Assembly (NCBI GenBank): GCA_958299035.1 | Contig: CATQJL010000316.1 | Coordinates: forward strand, 41,590,025-41,654,024 | Source: Cylicocyclus nassatus | Lineage: Eukaryota > Nematoda > Chromadorea > Rhabditida > Strongylidae | Direction: 5' to 3' | Length of the DNA: 64,000 nucleotides | Shown here: positions 33,896-44,497 of the stretch, in pieces | How positions within the stretch are numbered: position 1 is the first letter of the stretch | Layout of the letters: each line of letters starts with the position of its first letter | Program-made: the position numbers and the translations under genes | The notes under the pieces: generated by a model | What the model was told of the DNA's origin: nothing | The model's database searches: none | What the model saw: only the letters and a program-made list of their open reading frames with translations

Positions 33896-34862
33896 TTGAC
33901 TAACGATCTAAGACTCTTGTACTCCTTAGTCCGCGAAGCGTTGGCACTTCGCCAGAAAGTGATCATCACCAACCAGTCACTCAAGTTTCTTGAACGGTGC
34001 AAGTCATCGGGCGTGCTACCATACTTCATTACGAATAAACTGGGAATTGCCTGCAATTTGCCCGAAAATTATCTCAAAATACGTGATCTATACAAGTCCA
34101 TCCTGAGGATTGCGATAAGACAAAAGCAGTACATTTTGTACTCCAGTCGACTGAAGTGCGAATCGAAGGAACAAGCGCGTCGCAGATTGTTGAATGAACA
34201 CACATGGAAGAGGATTGAAAGTGCGTCAAGACGAATCTGCGAGTCTATACGATCTGACGCAAAATCCAAACTCCGTAAGAAATTTGACGTACTCTATAGT
34301 GAACATGAACTAAGTAAACTCAGTGTTGAACGCCACCCAGTGAACCAACGGTCTTTTACTCATTCAGCTCCACTTACGGCTAATGAAACGGCCAGGGTCA
34401 CTATCATAGGCAATGTTCATGTATGCCAACGCACTAGACCTACTCAGCTTAGGACCATCCTTCGCACCTACACAAACGGTCAACTCAGTGGTATAGTGCA
34501 AAGTTCTAGGATCCTTGCAGCGCTTTAGAGATCAGTTGCGCGCAAAAATCAGGCAAGATAACAATTTGCAGCCTCCCTCTGTCTTATGTAAAAAGGTGCT
34601 CCCTCCTATTCCTTTCCCATCATCCTTCTACAAAGAGACTGATCCTTGTCATGAAGCGGATGTTAAATTTCGCATACTGTCGGCAGGAATTTTAAATGTT
34701 CTTAACAAACATCGTGGTATGAGACAATCTAATTTAATATATGCGCAAAGACAGGGTTTCAAAGAGCTGCGCGAATTAACTTCCAACGGCACTATTCGTC
34801 TCACTGTTAGTGACAAAGGAGGCGAATTTGTTATTATGCCGCAAAGCTCGATCGCAACATAA
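33896..34862 (+). pseudogene. Penelope N-terminal region, two frames
   Basis: The first frame runs to 34,528 and is basic and helical (TWKRIESASRRICESIRSDA). The second frame (34,515-34,862) continues with VLPPIPFPSSFYKETDP and ends in a VSDKGGEFVIMP segment, which resembles the start of the PLE RT fingers. Their overlap indicates a frameshift near 34,515. Similarity to PLE N-termini is by context and general pattern. Confidence 0.7.
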
Positions 34863-35860
34863 CCGAACTTCATCTATCCGATGCTACAGTTTATCGTCGC
34901 TCGACCGAAAAAGAATTCCTTTCTCAAAGCAAGCGACTTAATCACATCTGGATGATGGTCGGAAAGCAAGCGGGACTAAACCAAAAGTTTCTCAGTAGGC
35001 TTAAAATTGAAAATCCGGCTTGTCCTGTCTTTTGCGACCACGTAAAAAAACATAAACTCACCTTAACTGATCCACGAGATGTGACTGCTGCGTCTTGCAA
35101 GATTCGGCCAATAATCAGCTGTATAAGTGGGCCAACCGACAGAATCTCGGGAGACGGTCAAGAGGCGCGATTTCTCCGGCTGTCACCAACTCAAAACTCC
35201 AGTTTAGTGGTATGCGAGTCTTAAAAAAGTATCAAATAAAGTGCATTGGTTTACTATCTTCTGAAGTTACCGTTCGCCGAGTTTGATGGCTTTTGCTTGG
35301 AAACGGACCGAAATATTTACGAATTTGTTCTTAGCTGCACTTTCATGGTTTTTTGACCTTTAAAATTGCTCTTTTGAATTGATTCCAAGGTAGCAAGATT
35401 GAGCAACCCATGCAGCTCCTAAATAAATCTCCTCTTAAAATTTCAGTACTTTTTGAATGTTATAAAACACTTATTATGTGCTTTTTGGTGCCCATCTGGC
35501 AATAAAAATCGCGCCTCTTGACATACACCCCAGAATCTCGTGGTTCCTTAGCAAGATCGTTAGTCAACTCTTATGTAAGATCCCCGCCTATTTGCCGAAC
35601 ACAAGCCGCTTCCTTGATCAACTACGCAAAACGCATTTTGACCAGAATTGCGTAATGGAGTCATTTGATGTTGCGTCATTATACACTAATGTGTCCAATA
35701 ATGACGCCTTACAAGCGCTCTCTGAGCCTCGATTCACATATTGTCAATATGGAAACATACGGGCTCAGTAAATCGCGCATCATCTCCTTGGTCAAGGAAT
35801 GCCTGGCATGCAACGTCTTCAAATAGTCGGGACAATACTATGCACAGCTGAGAGGACTAG
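34863..35860 (+). pseudogene. Penelope RT N-terminal half, disrupted by insertion
   Basis: Frames with PACPVFCDHVKKHK and CKIRPIISCISGPTDRIS lead up to the insertion at 35,150. Homology resumes after 35,540 with LSKIVSQLL, then MESFDVASLYTNVSNNDAL, which carries the first RT catalytic Asp. A further frame break and a stop lie at about 35,770-35,828. Confidence 0.85.
35150..35530. mobile_element. MULE-like non-autonomous element in the Penelope RT
   Basis: A 381-bp insertion flanked by the 10-bp direct repeat cagaatctcg (35,140-35,149 and 35,531-35,540). The ends carry inverted gtcaagaggcgcgattt and its complement. The RT reading frame is continuous if the insertion and one repeat are ignored, so both boundaries are certain. 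A 9-10 bp duplication with inverted ends fits Mutator-like elements. A relative lies at 62,408-62,547. Confidence 0.88.
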
Positions 35861-35862
35861 CG

Positions 35863-36915
35863 ATGGGACAAAGACTAGCGCCTGCGCTCGCTATTTGCTT
35901 CATGAGCAAAATAGAGGAGCCGGTATTATCGCGATGTCCCCTGATGTACTGCCGGTACATCGATGATTGTTACATTGCTACTGCAACTCAATCCGAAATG
36001 GATGAGTGCTTTAGAATTCTCAATGAACAATCACCGTACATCAGCTTGACAAGACAAAAACCACACGATGGCTGGCTACCATATCTAAATACACAGGTGA
36101 TGTTGGAGAATGGAGCAGCACACGTCAAATGGTATCGGAAGGAGAGTTCTAAGAATATAATTCTGCATTCCACGTCTGCGCATCCATCTGCTGTAAAGCG
36201 AGCGATTATTCGCAATATGTTTAAAACAGCGCGCAGTGTTTGCAGCGGTGAAGTTGAGAGACTGGAATCAACGAAATTGGCATACGAGATAGCTGTTAAG
36301 AATGGTTACCAACTGCAGTCCAGATCTCGCAAAAGAACATGCGCAAACGGTAGCAATCAGATTCGATCACGTATATCACTATGCTTACCGTTCGTGTCCG
36401 ATAGAGTAACCAACGCTTTCAAGCAATGTCTAATACAAGCGCAATTGGCGGATGATGTTGATCTTGTGAACATACCCCAAGGCAACATCAAAAAACAACT
36501 GGTCCGTAATAGGTTGTATGACAGACAATGCGTGATGCAAAATTGCGTTGTTTGCACAGATGAGAGATTAGGAGACTGTTCAAAATGCGGAGTGATTTAT
36601 CAGTTAGAGTGTAAGATATGCCATGCCATTTACATAGGCGAAACTGGTCGACCACTTCATGTACGTGTCAGCGAACATCTGGCCAGTAAGAGAAGACAGA
36701 GTCTCGTAAGCCCTCTTGGGAAGCACAGAAAAGAGGACCATGGAGGAGATATTTTGAAGTCCAGTTGCATTTTGGCCGTCGAAGAACGTATTGCTGCTCG
36801 AAAAGCGTTAGAGGCTTTTTTCAAACTTGCTCGTAATCCTAAAATGAACAGCAAGAACGAACATTTGTCTATCACTAGTGATCTGAAGCCGTTTTTACCA
36901 TTTTGCGAGCTGTGA
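35863..36915 (+). pseudogene. Penelope RT C-terminal half with GIY-YIG endonuclease
   Basis: 350 codons open. The RT active site YIDD is at residues 32-35 (about 35,956), followed by the thumb with KWYRKESSKNIILHSTSAHP. A Cys-rich linker finger (CVVCTDERLGDCSKCG) precedes the endonuclease: a HAIYIGETGRPLHVRVSEHL segment (about 36,620-36,680) with the YIG, Arg and His of the GIY-YIG family, and further downstream KSSCILAVEER with its Glu. RT fused to GIY-YIG defines EN-containing Penelope elements. The upstream part is out of frame, so this is a remnant. Confidence 0.93.
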
Positions 36916-37149
36916 GTAGCCTACACTATATAAGCATGTCGTACTTTATCGGACCGCTCATTTTGTCATCATTCGCTGTGGGCGACCGTGGGAGAGAGCT
37001 GACATCCTTACGCTCCTCACCAGGAACACTTGGTAAGCTGCTCAACTTGAGAACTTATCTGCGTCACAATAGATGAGTCAAGTATACGGTTTGGAGGAAG
37101 TGTCTGGTGGTCTAGATCGTTTGATTTATGAGTGATTGACTCACTTTCA

Positions 37150-37186
37150 GACCCTTGAAGACGGCATTCAGCCGAAACGTCGGGCA
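37150..37186 (+). ncRNA. hammerhead-ribozyme-like motif (right Penelope copy), core base changed
   Basis: The same motif as at 32,286-32,318, but the first core base reads TTGAAGA instead of CTGAAGA. That C is normally required, so this copy should be inactive even if the left one works. Confidence 0.4.
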
Positions 37187-37417
37187 GTAAATAAAGTGTT
37201 CCTTTAAAAACCTGTTACGGCTTAAAGAAAATTGAACAACAACGAACGTTTTTGCGTTCGTTGTTTCACGTACTTGAGTCATAAAGTCTTGCTCCGCCGA
37301 CTTTTGCAAAGATGATCAAACAGTCGGTAATAAGCAGTGAGCAAGCATAAAGCAGTAAATGCACGACTGATTAGTCTCTTGTCTTCGATTGTTGCCAGGT
37401 TCCTTGAATAAATTTTA

Positions 37418-38336
37418 TTAGGTTGTTGCAAAAATAATGTCCGTTTTGCAAATTTTCACTTTGGAAGGCTATAACTTCGTTCAGTCTCCATATTTTTGAA
37501 TGCAGTTAAGACCATCAGAAACAGCAAACCTTTTTTAACTTAGTGCGCCTCTGCACATACTGATATCGCAAACGGGAGGATAACCATGCGCCAGAAAACT
37601 GAAAGTTTTTCTCTTGAAAACCTTGTTTTCAAGAGCTTACAAGTCCCTTCAAGCTTTGTCCCTATGTCTGCTAATTAGCTTATTTTGTAGCCGCAGGCCA
37701 ATAGTATACGTGTGTATAGAAAAAACTCCAACGAAGGAGTTCTGCGAAAAGAAAGATAAAAATTCAAAAATGTTCACTCTTTTGAGCCTATTTGCTGTAG
37801 GCTTGTAAGTGCCTAATTATGAAAATTTGGAATTCTTCGTGCACTGAATAGCTAAGTTTCTCCTCAAATATTGTAGTTAAGGTGTGCTAATTTCAAGCTT
37901 ACAGAAATGGGCGAAGCTTTACCGATTGCCTTAATTATGAGAAATTTCTGACCCATAGAATGCCAGCAGCGAGTGTCTATTTCGACGCGTCAATTTGTCA
38001 GTCCACATATCTCCAAAAATCTACATAAGCACGCAGTAGATAAATAATCTTCATCCAATACATTTGCTATGTTTTCAGAAAAATTAGTTTATTTGCTCCT
38101 GAAATGTGGTCAAGAAAGTGGAAGCTATGAGATTCTGATTTTGAGTGCGGATGTGGAAAATGCTGGTGAAATTCTCACAAGTGAGGATAGCAGCTTACTG
38201 TCACCGCCATGAAAAAGTACATGAAGAGAGCTTTCTAATGATATGCGAATTTTATATCGAAAAAGAAAGTCTGGTGGGAAAAAAGTTGTTTGGAATGCAG
38301 GCTAGAAAAACGGACATTATTTTTGCAACAACCTAA
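37418..38336. mobile_element. mariner-type MITE, 919 bp
   Basis: The ends TTAGGTTGTTGCAAAAATAA are inverted and flanked by TA. The first 31 bases or so match at both ends. The closest relative is 58,710-60,920, which is the same element inverted. No transposase. Confidence 0.92.
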
Positions 38337-38820
38337 TATCAATGATTAACAGGAAAAACTAGGAGAGGGGAAGATGTCGAAAATATTATGTGGGTCCGAA
38401 AGTTCGTGCCGTTTTTTGGACCTATTCTGAAATCATTCAAAACGAAGATAGAAAAACATCTTTAGAACTTTCCGATGCAGAATTTCTTACTCTTTCTAGG
38501 AGTCATAATTCCATTGTGACTGCTTGCTTCGACGAGCGTCGAGATAATTGCCAAAACTGAAAGCCTTCATTTTTACCATGTCTAACCTTCGCAAATTTTC
38601 GGAATTTTTATTTTAGACATTGAAGATGCTCTAATAACCACCTGATAAGGCAAACCTTTCTCAAATTAATGCAATTTTTTGCATTTTTTCAGGTTCCTCT
38701 TTAGAATTTTGCTAAATTATTGCGAATTTTCAAGAAATCGCTGACATATAATTGCATCAAACACTGCGAAATTTTCAAAATATTGAAGTTCAATTTTATT
38801 ACTTCAATTTAGTTACTTAC

Positions 38821-39107
38821 TTAGATACTTAGATGGCCCGGCTTTACGTGACGTGCGGGCCCCAGCTCAGAAGTTTCCATTTCTCCCTGTCCCTCGCTTC
38901 TGACATCCACGATCTTCTTGGCTGACGTCGGTGGCTGCGTCCACGAGTTCCAGGTGCAAAAATCGTATCCAGCTGATTTCTCACCTGGTCCATCCGTTCC
39001 ACGAACACGTCTGCCCATCTCGTTGGTGGTCTTCCTCGGTGACGTTTTGCTTCGCGAGGAATCCACTCCGATGTTCTTAGTGTCCATCTGTCGTCTGTTC
39101 TTCTCAT
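38821..39107 (-). pseudogene. RTE C-terminal domain
   Basis: It encodes MRRTDDRWTLRTSEWIPR, then HRGRPPTRWADVFVERM and DREKWKLLSWG. The RGRPPxRW and W...A.DR..WK signature typifies the C-terminus of RTE/BovB-like elements. It is out of frame with the RT upstream. Confidence 0.85.
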
Positions 39108-39303
39108 GATGTCACCGGCCCATCGATGCTTCGCTTTCGCAACCTATTCCGCTGGGTCACGAAGACGGGACATTCTCCTCATATCCGTACTGCGAAGTCC
39201 GACGAGATGTTGTTTGTGTCGGGTCATCTTCAGAAGACTACGCTCTAGCGCTCTGTGGATGGTCCTTAAAGCTTTCGAAGTGGCGACGGTGTCAGCCCAA
39301 GTC

Positions 39304-40655
39304 TCAGCTGCGTAACAGAGCGCCGGGAGAACGGTTGAGTCGAACAGGTGGGCACGAAGCTCCGGGTCCGTCAGTTGGTCGGTAGCTTCCTTCAGAGGCC
39401 CGAAAGCGGCCGGCTGCTCTTCTTCTCCTGTTAAGTTCTTCCCTCAAGTCGTTCTCCATGTTCATCGAACGTCCGAGATACACGTAAGAAGACGTCTCCG
39501 TGATAGGGGTACCTTCCAATTCCATTTCTGCATCTTCGCAAAGGGCGTTCTTCATGAACTGAGTCTTCTTCCGATTGATTCGCAATCCGATCTTCTTCCT
39601 TACTTGGTTCAGTTCCTTCAGCATCGTCTCTGCTTCAGTGATACTGCTCGAAAAGAGAACGATGTCGTCCGCAAAACGAAGGTTCGACAGGAATCTCCCA
39701 TCAACTCGTATGCCTCTCTCGTCCCAGTCCAGTGACTTCATCACCCACTGCAAGGCCGCGGTGAACAGCTTCGGCGAAATTGTGTCGCCTTGTCGAACCC
39801 CCTTTCCAAATGGGATGGTCAGGGGGCGATGGAATAGCTGCATCGTCGTTGTACAGTCCTTGTAACAGTCGGCTAACGTCCTCACGTAAGCTGGGTCCAC
39901 TCCTTGATCAACTAGCGCAGACAGGATGGCGTTGGTTTCGACGCTGTCAAAGGCTTTCTCATAGTCGACAAAGGTTAGGACGAGAGGCAGTCGGTATTCC
40001 CGGCAGACTTCTATGAACCTCGAAACCGTCTGGATGTGGTCCATGCAGCTGAATCCTTTGCGAAATCCAGCTTGTTCTTGGGGTTGGGCTTCATCCAGTG
40101 TTCTAGATATGCGAGCGAGGATAATCTTCGTGAAAAGCTTGTACAGCACACTCAGCAGGCATATTGGACGGTAGTTCCGAAGATCTTCCTGTTCACCCTT
40201 CTTGAAAAGAAGGACGGTCTTGATGTTCTCCACTGGTCGGGAATCCTTTCCTTCTGAAGGTAAGTTGTTAGGTGCGACGCGAGGATCTCGTGTAGACGTT
40301 GTCCTCCAGCTCGCAGAAATTCGACGGAAAGATGGTCTGGTCCTGGAGCCGTGGACGTCTTCATGGTCTGAATCGCTGTGCGCACTTCAGCAGGTAGAAT
40401 TTGTGGTGGTACTTCTCCAGTGGGAACAACGGGCATCGGCACGGGTGTTGATGTGCGGAAGAGGTTGGTATAGAAGTTCTTCGCGATAGATTCCATCTTG
40501 TATCGGGAAGAAGTCGGAGTTTCGTCTTCGTTCAGTAGTGCAGCCAGCGGTACGCGATATTCACAGAGGTCCCTTCGGCACTTCTTGAGACTTCGTCTTC
40601 CTTCGGCTGCTTCCAGTATCTTGGCTTGCCTGTACTTCCTGAGATCCTCCTGCAA
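39304..40655 (-). pseudogene. RTE reverse transcriptase, two frames
   Basis: The first frame (40,655 to about 40,230) has APGPDHLSVEFLRAGG, the start of LINE RT. The second (40,233 to 39,304) has NYRPICLLSVLYKLFTKII, FVDYEKAFDSVE with the first Asp, GVRQGDTISPKLF, and the active site LRFADDIVLFSS. A one- or two-base shift near 40,230 divides them, and another near 39,420 destroys the frame after RRRRAAGRF. Confidence 0.93.
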
Positions 40656-40717
40656 AGCTGTTCTGCAACTGGCGTTGGCTATCAGTCGCTCGAGATGGGT
40701 TGCATTCGGATCCTGCC

Positions 40718-41749
40718 TCAGAATCTTCTTCTTTCAAGCATTTCCTTGGTGGTCTTCGAAACGCGTTCAACATACTTCTCGGAAGTCACTGAGGCGCACT
40801 CTTCGCAGGCTCGCAATCCTTTCAGAAGCCGGTCGTAGTCGTACGTTGGGTCCTCCTCGATGGGCCAGTCACAACTTGATATGAGCTCCTCCAGCCTGTT
40901 ACCGTCATAAACGACATTCTTCCTTCTTGCGGCACTGTGGCAGACCTTCTTTTCCAGTCTTCGACTGAATCGTACCTTCGCTCGAAGGAGGCGGTGATCG
41001 GAGCCACTGCAGAAGGATGGAACTACTGAGATATCGAGCAAGCTCCACCTTCGGTTGGTGAGAATGTGGTCGATCTCCGCGTGAGTCGTTCCGTTGGGCG
41101 ATTCCCATGTCCACCGGCGATGTTCTTTCTTCATAAAGATGGAATTTCCATGGAAAAGTCGTGCGGCGGAGAGAAGCCCAACAAGACGGTTGCCGTTTTC
41201 GTTCCGGAGCCCATATCCAAACTTCCCAATCCTAAATTCCTTTTCCAATGGCATCCCGATTTCCGCGTTGAAGTTGCCCACAACAAACTTATAAAAGGAC
41301 TTCTCGTTGCGGACGACCTCCTCCACATCTTCGTAGAAAGCATCTAGTTCTGATTCGTCAGCTGCTGATGTTGGAGAATAGCAGTTGATGATGCTGATGG
41401 TCTTCTGATGTAGAGGTCGTAGTCGTAGGATGCCTAGTCGAGGTGATAGGATCTCGTGCGAATCGACAAGATGGACGATAGATGGGTGGACGACAAAGCC
41501 GACGCCTCCCACGTTTCGTGATGGAACCTTTTCACCACGAATGATGAGGGTCCCATCACTCATCTGTCGCACGTCCTTCTTCCTGGACTTCGTTTCCTGC
41601 AGAGCGATGATGTGGTAGTTGATGTGCTCTGCAGCGTCGAGAAGAGCGTGTAGGTCGGCGTTTGTGGAGACTCTCCTGGCGTTGTAGGTGTAGAGCATGA
41701 GGCAATCTCCATGGCGTGTCGTCCGGGCAGACGTGTCGTTTTTGTCCAA
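40718..41749 (-). pseudogene. RTE apurinic/apyrimidinic-type endonuclease
   Basis: 343 codons. Endonuclease motifs in order: TYNARR (Asn), ALQETK (metal-binding Glu), [36 protein letters not shown] and SGSDHRLL (catalytic Asp-His pair). The fourth motif is normally GDFN; here GNFN replaces a catalytic Asp by Asn, so the enzyme would be inactive even where the frame is intact. The C-terminal third is the linker to RT. Confidence 0.92.
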
Positions 41750-42362
41750 TCCGAAAGGCGCCCTGAGTACCCTGACATCTTCTTGCTACCACCCGGCGCC
41801 GTAGGCGGGATCCGATGTGCAGGGTTTTTTCTAAATCTTCTTGCTGTCTGAGTAATAAAATTTGTTCCCCTACAAGAGGTGGCTTACTAGGCCTACTCTT
41901 GATTTCCACGGGGCGATCGCTGACCCCGGGCTTGGAGCGGGGAGGGACCGCCTAGCGACCAGAAGAAGCCAGACGGCGGAGGATCTGGCGTGGCCAGTTC
42001 TTAGCTAGGCATCCGGCCGAAACCGGAAACGTCGAACTCCTTCACAGCTTGGGAGGCCCTACCAGAGTATACACTCGGCTGTGCATCGCAGTTCGACACC
42101 CAGTGTCACCCCCACGCCACGATGAGGCGACCGACCATTGTGGGGGCATAAAGGATAAAGGATTCGGCGTCTTCGATACCCTCTGCGGGCATGCGCCGAA
42201 CGCACACACTAACTTCATAGTCGAAGAGGCAATTGTATGCGTGTGAGCCTATTACAGTGACTTGCGGGGGCCAGCCGTTACCAAGTCAGTGCTTTTGTCC
42301 TCTCAGGTTACTCTGGTACCAATTTACCGGCCCCGGAGGGTAGAGGGCTTGGTTGGCCCAGG

Positions 42363-42427
42363 GGCGGGGATCGAACCTGTGTTCGATCTGGTCATAGCGA
42401 CGCTCATACCACTACGCCACTCGTCCC
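42363..42427 (-). ncRNA. tRNA-like sequence with pol III boxes at LINE 5' end
   Basis: On the minus strand box A is TGGCGTAGTGG (42,409-42,419) and box B is GGTTCGATCCC (42,367-42,377), 31 bases apart, the spacing of a tRNA gene. The ends (GGGGACG and CGCCCC) nearly pair as an acceptor stem, but the T stem does not pair well, so this is not a working tRNA. It directly precedes the LINE's 5' region and reads in the same direction. Confidence 0.65.
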
Positions 42428-43006
42428 CCATTACTATCACTAGTACTACGAACTAAATTTGCGAACGGGGTGAAACTGAGTAGATTTTGGAATTTAGACT
42501 ACAACCTTGCGCACGCCTAAAATTGGGAGGTACAGCGATTCTGTCTGCAAAAGTCGCATTTTTCGCGAAGCAAAGGTTGCTGTCAGAAAGAGGAGAAAAA
42601 GATGAATCGAATGGTACCTAAATTGTTCAGTGTCTGATGTTTTCCGAGGTTGGAATGAGCCAAACATAAAATTTGGACAATTCAGAAAAAATATTTTAGT
42701 AATTCAAGAAAGCAAGCTAGAGAGATGCAAAAAAATCATTAATGCCAAAGTTTGTCTTATCAGGTGGTTATCAGGGCGCCCCCTAAAGTCCAAAATGAAA
42801 GTTCCGAAAGTTAGACGTGGTTAAAATGAAGGGTTCTAGTTTTCGGCAATTATCTCAGCGCCTTTCGAAGAAGTTACAACGGAAACATAACTTTTGGAAA
42901 TATGAAGAAATTCCGCATTGGATAGTTTTAGAAAGTTTGTCTACCTCGATTCTGAACGATTTTAGAATAGTTCTAAAAAACGGCACGAACTTTCGGACCC
43001 ACCTAA

Positions 43007-43754
43007 TAAAATCTCGTCTTCTCGGATTTTTCGTTTTGTAGTTGAATTTTTTGATCGAATTAGGAAGGAATTAAGAAGATAATGAAAACAGTTTGTTATA
43101 ACAGACTTAGAGCTACCAAATGCCAACAACATCTTGCAAATCCTTTGTAAGAGATTAAGAAAAAACTAAGACAAAAAATGCCAACGAAGTTATTACATAA
43201 AATAATATTTTGTATAAGAGCGAAGCACCTCTTTGCTATGCAAGCGATGTTACTAATGTTTATGCAAGCTAGGACGACTAATGTGATGCAACTGTGAGCC
43301 AGTTACCGAGTCAGAAGCTATCTCGATTTGTGCTTACAGCGCTAGCGGCTCGGTCTCTCGCGGCGGTTACGCTGTGGCCTTGCAGAGTGTCAAATTCAAT
43401 CTCTCGGATGTAACAGCCTACATCATGATCCTCACTAATGAAGTCTCTGGAGTTTGTTTAGTAATCAGTCAACGAAAGGCGTTGAAAAACGAGTTTATTA
43501 CATGTTTCTCCCCAAACAAGATGCACGTTAAAGATTCAAAAATATTTGCTTTAAAGCAGAAAGAAACCAACAAAATAATTTTTCTTGTTAGTCGATTGAC
43601 TTCGGGAGAGAAGGGAAAGGCGCGAGAGTTGAAATGCCATAACCGATTAGCTGCAGGGCACCAGAAAAAGTGATCCTCAGAATAGCAATGGGCGTTACAT
43701 TACTTGCTACTTGCTTTTCTAGATAACTTTCTTCGAACAAAATCGATGTGGAGT
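43007..43754. other. intergenic, no gene recognised
   Basis: A 99-codon open frame (43,374-43,673) has no domain that I recognise and no ATG start. Otherwise nothing supported. Confidence 0.35.
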
Positions 43755-43984
43755 AAGGCCTCGGGCAGAGTTCACGCGATTTGATTGTCGCGATTGATCG
43801 CGACAAGATATCATTGCAAGCCGATCTTCTTGCATTTCGGTTGTGGTAGTTCTTCAACATGGCAAATCCTGACTAACTATCACAACCGAAATACAAGAAG
43901 ATCGACATGCAATGAACTCGTAACACTTGTCCTGTAGCGATTGAATCGCGACGATCAAATCGCGTGAGGTCTGCCCGAGACCTA
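43755..43984. mobile_element. foldback element, about 230 bp
   Basis: The outer arms carry cctcgggcagagttcacgcg and its near complement; the inner arms carry cttcttgcatttcggttgtg and its complement. The centre is at about 43,870. TCGCGAT-type words repeat within both arms. Confidence 0.85.
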
Positions 43985-44361
43985 AAATCTTGTCCCTCTT
44001 TTGCTATCTGCAGATAAATTTCACGACAGACTATATCCTTGTTTGTCGCGATTTTTGTAATGACGATGAACCGGAATGATGTTATCTTGGGCAAGGCCCC
44101 TTACAACAGTTAGTATAATTCATAGACGGGTATTATTACTCGCGTTTTAGCTGTGAGAGGTGTGCACAAATGTTTTGCAAACCAGACTTGAAATTAATCT
44201 GAGCAACGCGGGCCACCGTTTTTTGGAAACACAGCTAATCTTTGCATTTCGCTGGCATGGTAATGCATACGAGCATCGCCAAACCCCTAGAAACCCACCT
44301 AGAAACCCCTTTGCTTTGTTTCTCTAATACATTGAAGATAAATCACGGTTTTATATTACAC
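43985..44361. other. upstream flank or intron of the DUF229 gene
   Basis: No exon could be supported here; cctagaaaccc is repeated twice at about 44,287-44,311. The missing 5' exons of the gene may lie here or farther upstream. Confidence 0.35.
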
Positions 44362-44497
44362 ATCCACTGCTCCCATATTAGGTAGTTTTCATACACCGAT
44401 TGCAGTCCAGTGGCACTGAACATATACAAATCCATTGTTCCCAAATTAGGCAGTTTTCATACAACATTGCAGCCCAGTGCCACTGAACGCTTACGGC
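44362..44497 (+). repeat. 68-bp tandem duplication across an exon start
   Basis: Two units, 44,362-44,429 and 44,430-44,497, share atcca.tg.tccca.attagg, agttttcataca, ttgcag.ccagtg and cactgaac with about 15-20% differences. Each unit contains an attgcag that could serve as a splice acceptor. Confidence 0.8.

Larger units (their letters stand above)
32160..33908 (-). mobile_element. Penelope-like element, 5'-truncated inverted copy
   Basis: A minus-strand copy of the 3' half of the element at 33,909-37,283, head to head with it. It starts with the shared end block (gactcaagtatgtgaaacaa on the plus strand) and stops within the RT at about 33,908. A 5'-truncated partial copy fused upstream of a longer one, here inverted, is the usual 'pseudo-LTR' arrangement of Penelope elements. 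About 45 bases present at 32,188-32,232 have no match in the other copy's end. Confidence 0.9.
33909..37283 (+). mobile_element. Penelope-like element (PLE), main copy
   Basis: Plus-strand element with the N-terminal region, an RT interrupted by a 381-bp insertion at 35,150-35,530, a GIY-YIG endonuclease ending at 36,915, then a 3' region with a hammerhead-like motif and a final block ending near 37,283. The tail from 36,920 is the inverted counterpart of 32,160-32,570. Multiple frameshifts and a nonsense codon (TAG for an expected Trp near 35,826) make this copy inactive. Confidence 0.9.
38800..42428 (-). mobile_element. RTE-type LINE, near full length, degenerate
   Basis: Minus-strand element: tRNA-like 5' end (about 42,428), about 0.65 kb of GC-rich 5' region, apurinic endonuclease, reverse transcriptase, short C-terminal domain, and an AAGT-type repeat tail (about 38,805-38,830). 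The order and the compact 3.6-kb size fit the RTE clade. At least three frameshifts separate the domains. G+C is clearly higher than in the flanks. I could not fix a target duplication. Confidence 0.9.
38386..43006. mobile_element. mariner-type MITE split by an RTE LINE
   Basis: The left end is TTATGTGGGTCCGAAAGTTC; the right end on the minus strand is TTAGGTGGGTCCGAAAGTTC; both are flanked by TA. Inner blocks are also inverted copies (ataaccacctgataag at 38,635 and its complement at 42,760). The MITE parts are 38,386 to about 38,800 and about 42,430 to 43,006; the LINE occupies the middle. Confidence 0.85.

Noticed and set aside
38800..42435. Possible target duplication 'attact' flanking the LINE
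   Set aside because: Only six bases and not exactly at the inferred ends; too likely by chance.
43374..43673. 99-codon frame just upstream of the DUF229 gene, possible 5' exon
   Set aside because: No family similarity, no ATG and no suitable donor in phase with exon a.
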